Source of the DNA: Kluyveromyces lactis
Lineage: Eukaryota; Ascomycota; Saccharomycetes; Saccharomycetales; Saccharomycetaceae
DNA: 64,000 nucleotides
Direction: 5' to 3'
Assembly: GCF_000002515.2 (NCBI RefSeq)
Contig: NC_006042.1
Span: forward strand, 930,001 to 994,000
In this document: piece after piece, positions 33,442-44,718 of the stretch
Position numbering within the stretch: position 1 is the stretch's first letter
Layout: each line of letters begins with the position of its first letter
Program-made: the position numbers and the translations under genes
Notes under the pieces: model-generated
The model's input: only the letters and a program-made list of their open reading frames with translations
Told to the model about the DNA's origin: nothing
The model's database searches: none

Positions 33442-33789
33442 CACAATTCAACATCGCATTTCGAAAATTTCCAACCTTCCCTCGTTCAGTTTCTTTTCCT
33501 CAGCATCCAATGTTCCTGACATCTGATGACACTTTTTCTTTTGTCTTCTTGTCGAGCGATGAAAAGTGTTCAAGCTTCTTTTTTGATATGACCTATATAA
33601 CAAAAGCGATTATTAACATACTCAATAACAGTTTTTTATCGTTCAGTGTCGTATCACTTTTGTTAACTAAGACATAATTTTCATTGTTGTGTTTTCTTTT
33701 GTTATAGCTCAGTACTATATCACAGATCAGTATACCGTTTAAACTCTGAACATTATATTGTGTTCCTTCGTTCATCAGTAAAAAAAAAG

Positions 33790-33957
33790 GTATGTGTGAC
33801 TACTATGTCCGATTACAATAGGTTCGGGTTTCCCTCAGAGGCGATGGATATATATATATTCCCTAAACTCTAACACTATTCAAGATTTTAGACTTTTACC
33901 TATAAAAAAAGTCTTTGGTTCATATTACTAACAAATTCTTTTGATTATTATACACAG
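33790..33957 (+). other. probable spliceosomal intron in the RMD9 5' leader
   Basis: Canonical yeast signals in order on the RMD9 strand: donor AAG|GTATGT at 33790-33795, branch point TACTAAC at 33926-33932, and acceptor ACACAG ending at 33957, 25 bases after the branch point. The intron would be 168 bases. The exon segment from 33958 to the RMD9 ATG at 34030 contains no ATG, and I see none in the short stretch before the donor, so this would be a pure 5'-UTR intron. The intron itself contains several ATGs that would be upstream starts if retained. Confidence 0.75.
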
Positions 33958-34029
33958 AGCTAATCAACTGTTCGTTATTAGTGTTTTTTCCGGTTAAAAA
34001 GAACATCTTCTTTGCCATTGTCTAAAACC

Positions 34030-36024
34030 ATGTTTAGACTTGTCCAACAACAGACCCTAAAGAGTAGGGTCCCAAATCAGTTCGTTTCTGCGTCCAGAAA
34101 TTCTTTAAATTCCCAGTTCCGTTTCAACAGCGCTGTCGCACTAGAGCGTAATCCTCAACAGGATCCAACAACTGCAGCACCAGCCAAGTCGTCTTCGGAT
34201 AAGAGAAACTCTAAGAAGAAGTATGAAAATAATGAAATCATTGAACGTAACGTTAAAAAGGTCCGCAACCTAAGAAGAAACATAAAATTCGATAATTTCA
34301 AAAACTCTCCTAATTCTCCAGCTTTCTCTAAACTTAATGCCTTGGATGACTGTTTGGCCAGAGGTTTGGAAGCATCTTCCTCTCGTGCCCCCGATGGTAA
34401 ATTCCTAGATCAATCTTCATTGTTTTGGGATTCGGTCAGTAGTAGTATGAATATCTACAGGGAGTTAGTCATCACCGGAGACTTAAACAACCATCGTGCA
34501 AGTAGGGTTATTCAACTCATGCATGTTGCTTTGAAGGTCAATAGAACCCAGTTGACTAGCATGAACAAGAAGCCAGATTATGATTCGCAATCTTTCCACA
34601 AGGAAATGACCAATTATTTGTGTGAATCGCTTAGGGAAATCTCTGGTGATATTTTAGCTAACCGTGTCTCAGTCAGTGAACACGGTGCCGCTCATTTGTT
34701 ATCCTCTTTCAAAGAATTACTGCTTTACGAAGAAACTTTGAACATCTGGAAAGCAGCTGTGAATTCTGAGAACAAGGATATTGTCAAATCTTTCATGTTT
34801 CCAAACGTCGTCGGTGTCGTTTTACCATTACTATATGAAAACGGTACCACTTTCGAAGAAATTAAGAAATTGTATGAAAAGTCCGCTAGTAATACAACTA
34901 GATCTCATGGAAGCCCTAGTTTAGTTTTGGGTATGATTAAGACCTCGCTTGCTGCCAACGAAAACGAGCATGCTTTGTCCCTTTTCCAAGAGATGTGTAC
35001 ATCGGAAGGATTTGGTGTTTCACCATATGCGGTTTTGACGGGAACTCATTTGGCCTTCATTGGTGAATGTAAGGATTTGTATGTGGCTAAGAGTTTCTTC
35101 GAAAGGGCTTTGAGTAAAGACATGCCCTACAAGATCAACTTGCAGGTTTCTTCAGTGAAACAGTTAATCCAAAATATTTGGGATCAAACCCATGATTTCA
35201 ACGAAGTCGTTGATGTTTGGACCAAGGCTACCAAATATTATGGTAAAGATGTTTCCCATGGTATCTCATCATCATTGAACTCTAAGTTCATTTCAATTTT
35301 CTTCGAAAACTATGTTACCGACAAAGCAGCTGGTTTACAGCACCTTCAAGAGTTGGTAACAGCGTATGACGAAATGAAAGCTATCGATGAACCCTTCTTG
35401 AACATCATTTTAACTAAATGTACCGTTTGGCAAGATAGAAATATTATCGAATCTATCGAAAAGTCATACGAGCTATACCACATTCCAAAGACCATCGTCA
35501 CCTACCGTATTATCTTGAAGGCTATGGGAAGTATCAGTGTTCCAAATGATGTCATCCGTGAGAAATGGGTTCAATTAATCCAAAAAGCTGATCAAATTGG
35601 CCAGACGTATATCGCCAATGCTGATTGGGCAGCTCTAAGAGATGCTACTGTAACGTACACCCAAGAACAGTTTAAAAACGGCGGCAGCTATGAAATGACT
35701 ACATCTGATTCTTATAATCCAGCTTTGGAAGCCGCTAATGCCAGTGGGGCATTTGATGATTTCAATGAACCTACCTCCGGTACAAAACATGCTGATCACT
35801 TGAATACTCAAACCAATAAAGAAGATAATGACAGAATTCTACTTTACTACCAATTGGTAAAACGTTACGGTGTCTATTGTAGAGATCCTAAGCAATATGC
35901 TCGTATTACCAGTGGTATTGCATTGAATTTCGAAGTCGCACAGCCATATCTTGGTTTGGTTAATACAATGGATGTCTCATCGATATACGTTCCGCCATTG
36001 AGGAATTTCCACTTGAATCACTGA
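34030..36024 (+). CDS. RMD9: mitochondrial mRNA-stability protein Rmd9
   Basis: Mitochondrial RNA-binding protein that protects 3' ends of mitochondrial mRNAs and supports their delivery to ribosomes. Needed for respiration. The 664 residues (S. cerevisiae Rmd9 646) start with a basic presequence MFRLVQQQTLKSRVPNQF, continue with a disordered Ser/Lys-rich part, and then a helical-repeat (PPR-like) array from about 110 to 560, e.g. NIYRELVITGDLNNHRASRV and GECKDLYVAKSFFERALSK. The ORF extends six codons further to a TTG; the first ATG is at 34030. Position next to MLC1 and YGL108C supports RMD9 (YGL107C). YBR238C is its duplicate in S. cerevisiae, so this single gene is ancestral to both. Confidence 0.93.
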   Translation: MFRLVQQQTLKSRVPNQFVSASRNSLNSQFRFNSAVALERNPQQDPTTAAPAKSSSDKRNSKKKYENNEIIERNVKKVRNLRRNIKFDNFKNSPNSPAFSKLNALDDCLARGLEASSSRAPDGKFLDQSSLFWDSVSSSMNIYRELVITGDLNNHRASRVIQLMHVALKVNRTQLTSMNKKPDYDSQSFHKEMTNYLCESLREISGDILANRVSVSEHGAAHLLSSFKELLLYEETLNIWKAAVNSENKDIVKSFMFPNVVGVVLPLLYENGTTFEEIKKLYEKSASNTTRSHGSPSLVLGMIKTSLAANENEHALSLFQEMCTSEGFGVSPYAVLTGTHLAFIGECKDLYVAKSFFERALSKDMPYKINLQVSSVKQLIQNIWDQTHDFNEVVDVWTKATKYYGKDVSHGISSSLNSKFISIFFENYVTDKAAGLQHLQELVTAYDEMKAIDEPFLNIILTKCTVWQDRNIIESIEKSYELYHIPKTIVTYRIILKAMGSISVPNDVIREKWVQLIQKADQIGQTYIANADWAALRDATVTYTQEQFKNGGSYEMTTSDSYNPALEAANASGAFDDFNEPTSGTKHADHLNTQTNKEDNDRILLYYQLVKRYGVYCRDPKQYARITSGIALNFEVAQPYLGLVNTMDVSSIYVPPLRNFHLNH

Positions 36025-36416
36025 TAGATATTCAATAATAATTTCAAACATTCATTTTATCAATTTAACTACATTGACTAACGATCTTTGTATGTTGTCT
36101 GTAAATATATATAATATAGATATACCCTTTTCCACTTATGATTAATCTAATGAAAGCTTATTTAAACACATATTCGTCTTTAGTTGACAACTCAATCGGG
36201 AAGCTATATATAAGTTATTGTATATTTTGCAATACTTGGTTCTACATAAAAGTTCTCTTAAAATATCTAAGAGTTAGATCGTGTGCATCTCTTTTAAGGT
36301 AAAAGCTGAACAAAAATCAATTTAAGTTGAATCATATCTACAATTATTACAAACATAGATATAAAACGTACAGGATAGAACGAAAAAAGAGAAGCCATTG
36401 CTAAGTCATACTGCCG
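36025..36416. other. intergenic RMD9 / YGL108C-like gene
   Basis: A 392-bp spacer between two + genes with TATATATAA-like runs near 36105 (RMD9 3' end) and several A/T tracts. A GTATGT near 36090 has no TACTAAC downstream. Nothing else seen. Confidence 0.4.
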
Positions 36417-36701
36417 ATGGGTCTATGTGGTAGTAAGCCTAGTAAAGGTGTGCCGTTGGCCGCTGATAGTTCAGCACCAAAATCAAATAACAAAACTACA
36501 TCAAAAAAGAGCACGGGAAGACCGATTGATGTCACGCAAAGTCACCATACCTTATCTCCAAGAGAAGCTGCAAGAGTGGCCGCTGAACAGCGAAATGCTA
36601 AACTTGAAGCTGCCAACGCCAAAAGTGAATTGAGTCAGAAACTAGCCCATGAGCGTGCCAAATCCAGGAAAACGCATGTGATGGAAATTGCGCAGAAATG
36701 A
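36417..36701 (+). CDS. small N-myristoylated protein, YGL108C orthologue, short C-terminus
   Basis: A 94-residue basic protein starting MGLCGSKPSK, so Gly2 is a likely myristoylation site and Cys4 a palmitoylation site, consistent with membrane attachment. The N-terminus and the C-terminal helix SPREAARVAAEQRN...LAHERAKSRKTHVME match S. cerevisiae YGL108C (140 residues). As I recall it, that protein continues for about 15 charged residues beyond the point where this one stops, and has a longer Lys-rich middle. Function unknown. Ends only 34 bp from the PRP5 stop on the other strand. Confidence 0.85.
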   Translation: MGLCGSKPSKGVPLAADSSAPKSNNKTTSKKSTGRPIDVTQSHHTLSPREAARVAAEQRNAKLEAANAKSELSQKLAHERAKSRKTHVMEIAQK

Positions 36702-36735
36702 AACATGTTGGTGAATGATTGAAATTGAAACTAAA

Positions 36736-39174
36736 TTACATACGATATTTACCTGATTGGATATCCTTCACTGCTGCTTTTCGTATTCCCTCTTTAACCT
36801 TTGTATTGAGGAGTTCTAATGCCATTGTTACGTCACTTTCTTCTGCACCTTCCACAATCAAATACAATTTAGGATCATCAGTGTCATTCTTTGGCCCTTT
36901 TCCTTCAGGGTAGAAGCTACCTTTACTCTCAAAATTACATCCTGTCTCCTGTTTGATGTTCGAGACTGTCTCTGTTTTCGTTGCTTCCCACCTCGCAAGT
37001 TGCGGAAGGTCGTTAATATTTATATGTGCAAAATATGTTGTGGAATGTCCTTCTTCCCTTTTACCTCTTGTGTATTCCATTTTGGTTGCTCCGCTTTCTT
37101 CCTCTGTCACATCTTCTTCATTTTCAACGACACCATAGTCAGTATATTCTTGAGACTGTTTTGCTTCGTTTAGCTCGTCTAAGTGATCAAGACCTTTTCC
37201 ACCAAAACCCTGGATCAATCTGTATTTTCCAGTCTTTAGTCCACTCGAAAATTCGTCGTTCATTTCCTTCAATTTTTGATAGACAACCATCGGCACAGAG
37301 CTCAACTCGTTCTCTTTCATGCACTTCACCAAAATATAGGCAGATGCAAGTTCATCAACCATAACGAAGGAGAGCGCAACGCCGTTATTAGTCCCACGAC
37401 CAGTTCTTCCTACGGTATGAACGTATTGTGCGATGGTCTTTGCCGCATTGTATATAATGACAAGAGAAACCTCTGGCACGTTTAGACCTCTTGAGAGTAC
37501 CTCAGTACATATCAAAATTCCGTTGTCAGTTTCTTTGAATTTTTGCAAGTTGCGAAGACGTTCTGCAGAAGGTTTGCCAGCATGGATAGGAAAAGTGGTG
37601 ATGCCATTAAGTAAAAGCTCGTCATATAAAAGGTCACAAAGCTGCTGGCTTCCAACGAAAATAATTGTCTTTTCATCTTCACCACGATGCAAGGCTAACC
37701 GATCCGAAAGCCTTTTAAGTAGGAACTCAAATTTAACATGTTCCTCATCAAAAATTTGGACTCTCTGCTGAATGTTCTCATTAATAAGTGATTTAGAGTT
37801 TATAGTAATTTGAATAGGATTCTTTAAGGTTCGCGATGCAAAATGTTTGAGCTTACTTGGAAATGTAGCACTAAAGAGAACACACTGCTTGTCTGGACGG
37901 ATGCAGCCCATAATTTGGTTGACTTGGGGTCCAAATCCAAGGTCGAAAAGTCTATCTGCCTCATCCATAACAACAAACGAAATTCTTGTAGGAGATAACA
38001 AATGGCCTGAATTTAATGTCATAAGATCAATGAATCTCCCTGGAGTTGCGACAATGATATCAACACCTCTTTTCAATTCATTGATTTGTTGCTTTAACTC
38101 CGAGCCTCCCACGCAACAGATGCTTGAAATGCCAGACCCTTTACAAAATTTAAGTGCCTCTTCTTGTATCTGAACGGCCAATTCTCTGGTCGGTGTCAAT
38201 ATAAGACCAATAGGACCAGTCTCATCAGGAGCTAAAGGTGGCTGAGCCTTGATCTGTCTAACAAGTGGTAGGAGAAAAGCGACCGTTTTCCCTGACCCAG
38301 TTTTTGAGATACCAATAACATCTCTGCCTGACATAATAGCCGGTATTGCCTGGCATTGAATTGGTGTGAGGGTTACAAACTGTAGTTCGTTGGAGATAAG
38401 ATCCATGATTTCAGAGGACAAACCAAGCTGTGACCATTTCGTTACAGGTTTGGGACAATCTTTCCCTGAGATTTTAATGTTATCTAATGATAATCGAAGT
38501 TCCTCCACATCTTTCTCTGACATCAATCCCAAATCGTTCGGTTCACGATAAAGACATTTATTTAATGTTATTAAGTTTAAAACTTTAGAGTAATCAATGG
38601 CTTTTATTTTCTTTCTACCCTTCTTTTTGAATAATATCTCTGAATCAACCGGAGCTTCCTCTTGAGATATCGTTTTCTCTGAGCTACTGTCGTTAGCATC
38701 TTCATCCTCTGAAATATTATCAATAAGTCTTACTCGGTTAGTATTCGAATCTTTATCGATAAGCTTGTGGATATATTCATCCAATGCATCATTCCCATCA
38801 TCCAAATCATCCTTGCTGTTGTCTTTTGTCAGAACATGAGTATTTGTATCGTTTCTACGCGGCTTGAATAACGTTGATGTGGAATTTTCATCATCAGATT
38901 CACTATCACTTCCCCCAAAAGCAGGACGTTTTCTCGAACACTGTCCCCTTCGTTTGTTCCTGTCCCTATCCGCAGACTTTATACTGGTAAGTTTTATATC
39001 CTTTTGCTTGAGTTCATCTTGTTGTTTCTTCTTCTTCTTCCATGCCTCTAGTTTCTTCAGTCTCTCTTCCTTAGCATCTACAGAAACAGATGCTGTAACA
39101 TCATTATTCAGTTTCTGTTTTTTCCACTTAGCAAGTTTCTCTTGCCTAATCCGTAGCTTTTCCGTTTGATCCAT
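36736..39174 (-). CDS. PRP5: DEAD-box splicing ATPase Prp5
   Basis: Nuclear RNA-dependent ATPase that remodels U2 snRNP and proofreads branch-point recognition during prespliceosome formation. The 812 residues (S. cerevisiae 849) have a charged N-terminal region (about 1-200), a Q motif (LTPIQCQAIPAIMSGRDV), Walker A SKTGSGKT (about 287-294), PTRELA, DEAD in VVMDEADRLFD (about 402), SATFPSK, and HTVGRTGRG. The long C-terminal tail has FAHININDLPQLARWEAT. The open frame goes on to a GTG, but the first ATG is at 39172-39174 (MDQTEKLRIRQ). Its substrate, the U2 RNA gene, is also in this window. Confidence 0.96.
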   Translation of the reverse strand: MDQTEKLRIRQEKLAKWKKQKLNNDVTASVSVDAKEERLKKLEAWKKKKKQQDELKQKDIKLTSIKSADRDRNKRRGQCSRKRPAFGGSDSESDDENSTSTLFKPRRNDTNTHVLTKDNSKDDLDDGNDALDEYIHKLIDKDSNTNRVRLIDNISEDEDANDSSSEKTISQEEAPVDSEILFKKKGRKKIKAIDYSKVLNLITLNKCLYREPNDLGLMSEKDVEELRLSLDNIKISGKDCPKPVTKWSQLGLSSEIMDLISNELQFVTLTPIQCQAIPAIMSGRDVIGISKTGSGKTVAFLLPLVRQIKAQPPLAPDETGPIGLILTPTRELAVQIQEEALKFCKGSGISSICCVGGSELKQQINELKRGVDIIVATPGRFIDLMTLNSGHLLSPTRISFVVMDEADRLFDLGFGPQVNQIMGCIRPDKQCVLFSATFPSKLKHFASRTLKNPIQITINSKSLINENIQQRVQIFDEEHVKFEFLLKRLSDRLALHRGEDEKTIIFVGSQQLCDLLYDELLLNGITTFPIHAGKPSAERLRNLQKFKETDNGILICTEVLSRGLNVPEVSLVIIYNAAKTIAQYVHTVGRTGRGTNNGVALSFVMVDELASAYILVKCMKENELSSVPMVVYQKLKEMNDEFSSGLKTGKYRLIQGFGGKGLDHLDELNEAKQSQEYTDYGVVENEEDVTEEESGATKMEYTRGKREEGHSTTYFAHININDLPQLARWEATKTETVSNIKQETGCNFESKGSFYPEGKGPKNDTDDPKLYLIVEGAEESDVTMALELLNTKVKEGIRKAAVKDIQSGKYRM

Positions 39175-41084
<1,910 letters not shown>

Positions 41085-41177
41085 TTGTATCTGGCGACGA
41101 TTCCTTGATGAAAGTTAATAGTGATTCATCTATAAGCCTCTTAAATACTAACTTGAAAGATATTTTATATATTGGAA

Positions 41178-44100
41178 CTATAATGCTGTTGTGACAGTCA
41201 TAGATTGTGAGTTTATTAGTATAGTTGGTGGTAATCCATCCAACCAAATATCAATATTTTGCACATACTCTAGACTTGCCAGTTCATTTTTATGTGTTCC
41301 CAAAGGAGGCAAAGGTAGGGTCGAAAGCAACAAGTTTGACTTAGAGGAAACTTGTGTCATCATATCATGCAAAATTAGATGCTGTACCCTACTTGGTAAC
41401 ATATTGAACGTGAGTTCATCCGAGCTGCCGGTGAGATCTGCACTAGATTGACATGGTGATATCGGATGCAACACAGGATTCTGCTTGATATCAGTAGTAT
41501 GATCAATGACAGGAACTAATGTAGGTTGCTGACCAGTGGCCTCTTCAATCACTTTTGTTTTTGGCATTGCTTTGCTCGAAAATACAGGTCTGTTTGATCT
41601 TATTGATGCGTTATCAAGAGCTTTCATTGAGCGAACAGGATGAATGCTCTGATTTTGATCGCCATTGCTCAATAGAGTAGAGTTTGATTCATAGGCTCCC
41701 ACGGCGTAATCGGACTCGTATTCCGATTCATTACCAGCCATATCCGTAGCAGGCATGCTGGAAGCCATTGTCAATGATACTCCTAGTCTCTGCAAATTTG
41801 AAACATCATATTTCTTTTTCAAATGGTTGCCATTGATCTTGATACTTGTTGGCTCTGTAGTAGTGAATTTCCTATTAGAATGTTGTCTTGTTCTCGCATC
41901 GACTAATTCTCTCCACCAGTCGTCATTCTTGAGGGCTTCATCAACACATTTCTTGGCAATTATATCTGCCTTGACAATGGTATTGTACACTCTGAACTGG
42001 TCCAATGATAAGACCAGAACTTCAGCTTCGATTCTAAGCACCGAAAGTAAAGCATCGATTCTCTTTTTCTCATCGTAACGTTCTCTTTCATTTTCAACGA
42101 ATACTATTACACGGAGCTGGTGAGTTCTATGCCAATCGGGAACGGTAGTTAATATTGCCCCCAATTGTAATATAAGGGTATACGTGTCGAAGTTAGTAGT
42201 TGTAACTTCTCCTGAAGAATTCTCATTAACAATTGTTGCGGACATTTGGATTGGATAGAGGTCTATGTATCCTTTAGTATCCCTTGTTTCGTTCTTTTGA
42301 GGAAGCTGCAAGTTTTTGAATCCATAAGCAACCGCAATGTTACTACGCATTAATGAGAGATCTTCAATAACCTGAACCCATTGTTGAAGTTTGACTTTCT
42401 CCTCATTTTTACACTCATCTGTAGGTAGGGACTCAAATTCAGGATGACTTGGCATTTCTATCGAAATAGAGTCTTTGTACTTTGTCACTCTGAAGTTCAT
42501 ATCTTCCCTTAAAGGGCTAGAAGCGCCGACACCATGCGGTCTTTTCTTCTGTAAATAATTGTTTAAATCAAAAAATCCAAGCACAGTGATATTGGGCTTC
42601 ATGCCTCCCAAACCGGAACCCATGAAAACGTTTCTGATGCCCCAAGGTAGAGTAGGTCCCATCCCAATTTGAACAAAGGCTTTAATACCGGCCATATCCC
42701 TGATATTTACCCAGGCTCTCATTTGCTTATTGAGTTCCTGATACTCAGATTGGAAATTTGACGCTACTGTAACATGGCCTAGGATATACAAGCCACCTTT
42801 TTTCAAATGATTACAGAACTTGATCAGGTTCCAACTTGTCCTTGGATTGTCAACCATAAGCAAAACTTGAGGTCTCCAATATTTTACGTTGTCTTGTCTT
42901 AATCTCAATAGATATTTTCTCACTTGATGGTAGATTAATGATTGAGAAACATCACCCCAGGGTTTTGGTGGACAAAAATAGTGGATAATGACAAATAATA
43001 GACATAGAGAAGATATAACAGCAGAGGCTGAAACATTGTCCACAACGTACATGGCTATGATACAGAACATAGCGCCCAGGAATGCTGTGTATCTATTGAA
43101 CCATTTGAAAGATGGTCTGAAGTTCGGAGCTGATGAAATTTCCAACAAGAAACATGCCATATTCATGATAATGAACGTCATTAAGAAAGTCATTGTGATG
43201 AATGTAGCAATTTTGTTCACATCCGAAAACAAGCACATCTGAGTTAGAAACCATGAGAAAAGTAAGCAAAGTACTGGATTTCTGCCAAATATTGAGATAC
43301 CAGGCAAAATGTTATCCTTTGAGATTGCTTCCAACACATAAGCAGCACCTACCATACCCACTATGACGGAGAATAGAGAAGTGGAAAGTTCACCGACCAG
43401 AATGATGCTTTGGAAACCGGACACGGTCTGTATAATTTGCACGTCTTTATGCAAGGATTTTTTTGGGACTGAACAGCCTAAGGATATAATGACAAGCGAA
43501 TAACACACGAAGGTTAACAGAAGGCCCCAAAGGGTTCCCTTAGGTATGGATTTGGAAGGCTTACGCAATTCACTGGACATACCGGCGCCAGCAAATATTC
43601 CTGCCGTAGCTGGAAAAAAAATCCCGAATAGATCATTGAACGTTTCGTAACCCTTCAACACCGAGCCTGCTGCACCCTTTGTAAACTTCGGATATAGATT
43701 TTGTTTGAGTATCTGTAAAGACGGTCCTGTGTACACGATTCCATTAAGTTCGAAAGGCTTCACAAATAAAACAGAGATAGGAATCGAGATTGTAGAAGCC
43801 AATAGCAACCAGAATAGAACGTTACCAGCACGCGAGACAGTCTGTGAACCAATCATAGCCACCGCCAGACATAACAGAAGCAAAACCGTAGAGTATCCAA
43901 ATTGGTACCAATGCCCTTCTGGAAGTACTTGAGTTAGCACACCTTCCGAGATACCAAAATTGTATAACAACGGTTCCACGATACCAACTATGTTCATACC
44001 ACTATTCAAAATTTGGCCAATGAAAAAGATAAGACCAATAGAACCTCCAAATTCAGGACCTAGGCATCGTGAAATCATGTAATATGCACCACCACCTCTC

Positions 44101-44453
44101 ACTGTACCGTTGGTCGATATAGCTGAAATGCTCAATGTGGTTGATACATCAATGATAAAAGATAAGATTAACAATAGAAATGTTCCCAAAATACCCATCT
44201 GTCCTATTATGAAACCAAATCTCAAGAACATTAAAATTGAGAGCACATTTAACGTAGTGGGTATAAATACTCCATCGAATGTTCCCAATTTATTTCTATG
44301 GGGATTCTCTAGATCATATTTTGAAGATTGTTCTTGTTGTAACGGTGTGTCTTGATATTTGAAATACGTTAAACTCGACCTTCTCTTAAGCAACGGTGAG
44401 CGCTCTGATTGTGACGGAAGGTGCGAACCCGGTAGTTCATAGAACTTAGACAT
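41178..44453 (-). CDS. VHC1: vacuolar cation-chloride cotransporter Vhc1
   Basis: SLC12/CCC-family transporter of 1091 residues (S. cerevisiae Vhc1 1120), in yeast a vacuolar-membrane K+/Cl- cotransporter. The N-terminus is short and hydrophilic (about 1-58). Twelve membrane segments span about 60-500, starting [20 protein letters not shown], with [15 protein letters not shown] (segment 3 loop, a family signature) and [19 protein letters not shown]. The remaining half is a cytosolic domain with [19 protein letters not shown] and [20 protein letters not shown], typical of CCC proteins, with a poorly conserved Ser/Asn-rich insert at about 880-1010. First ATG at 44451-44453. Confidence 0.95.
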   Translation of the reverse strand: MSKFYELPGSHLPSQSERSPLLKRRSSLTYFKYQDTPLQQEQSSKYDLENPHRNKLGTFDGVFIPTTLNVLSILMFLRFGFIIGQMGILGTFLLLILSFIIDVSTTLSISAISTNGTVRGGGAYYMISRCLGPEFGGSIGLIFFIGQILNSGMNIVGIVEPLLYNFGISEGVLTQVLPEGHWYQFGYSTVLLLLCLAVAMIGSQTVSRAGNVLFWLLLASTISIPISVLFVKPFELNGIVYTGPSLQILKQNLYPKFTKGAAGSVLKGYETFNDLFGIFFPATAGIFAGAGMSSELRKPSKSIPKGTLWGLLLTFVCYSLVIISLGCSVPKKSLHKDVQIIQTVSGFQSIILVGELSTSLFSVIVGMVGAAYVLEAISKDNILPGISIFGRNPVLCLLFSWFLTQMCLFSDVNKIATFITMTFLMTFIIMNMACFLLEISSAPNFRPSFKWFNRYTAFLGAMFCIIAMYVVDNVSASAVISSLCLLFVIIHYFCPPKPWGDVSQSLIYHQVRKYLLRLRQDNVKYWRPQVLLMVDNPRTSWNLIKFCNHLKKGGLYILGHVTVASNFQSEYQELNKQMRAWVNIRDMAGIKAFVQIGMGPTLPWGIRNVFMGSGLGGMKPNITVLGFFDLNNYLQKKRPHGVGASSPLREDMNFRVTKYKDSISIEMPSHPEFESLPTDECKNEEKVKLQQWVQVIEDLSLMRSNIAVAYGFKNLQLPQKNETRDTKGYIDLYPIQMSATIVNENSSGEVTTTNFDTYTLILQLGAILTTVPDWHRTHQLRVIVFVENERERYDEKKRIDALLSVLRIEAEVLVLSLDQFRVYNTIVKADIIAKKCVDEALKNDDWWRELVDARTRQHSNRKFTTTEPTSIKINGNHLKKKYDVSNLQRLGVSLTMASSMPATDMAGNESEYESDYAVGAYESNSTLLSNGDQNQSIHPVRSMKALDNASIRSNRPVFSSKAMPKTKVIEEATGQQPTLVPVIDHTTDIKQNPVLHPISPCQSSADLTGSSDELTFNMLPSRVQHLILHDMMTQVSSKSNLLLSTLPLPPLGTHKNELASLEYVQNIDIWLDGLPPTILINSQSMTVTTAL

Positions 44454-44718
44454 CAGTGTGGTGACAGTGCACTACTGTCGTTACCTTTGCCATTGAAAAC
44501 ACTGCTAATCTGAATATTTTTATCGCTTCGTTATTTATCTTTGCTTGATTTGACGAATTCCTTTAAGGGTCTATCATTTTTGAAAGATTTTTGAAATTTC
44601 ACCATAGAGCAAGAAGAGATTTGAAATGCAGAGAGATTGATGGATATGGTTCGATCATGTTTGAAGCATTCAGGCATGCTCAGAACTACCATCTAACAGG
44701 TGAAAATCAACGAAAACG

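Larger units (their letters stand above)
33112..34029. promoter_or_regulatory. divergent promoter MLC1 / RMD9 and RMD9 leader
   Basis: A 918-bp bidirectional region. Within 50 bp are three factor sites: Reb1-type TTACCCG at 33392-33398, TCACGTGA at 33414-33421, and a second TTACCCG at 33435-33441. The RMD9 side contains the probable leader intron at 33790-33957. Confidence 0.6.

Noticed and set aside
33815-33835. tRNA B-box-like GGTTCGGGTTTCC
   Set aside because: Not a good B box (needs GGTTCGANNCC), no A box or cloverleaf, and inside the proposed RMD9 intron.
41147-41153. TACTAAC just after ABD1
   Set aside because: Downstream of the stop codon with no donor; chance match.
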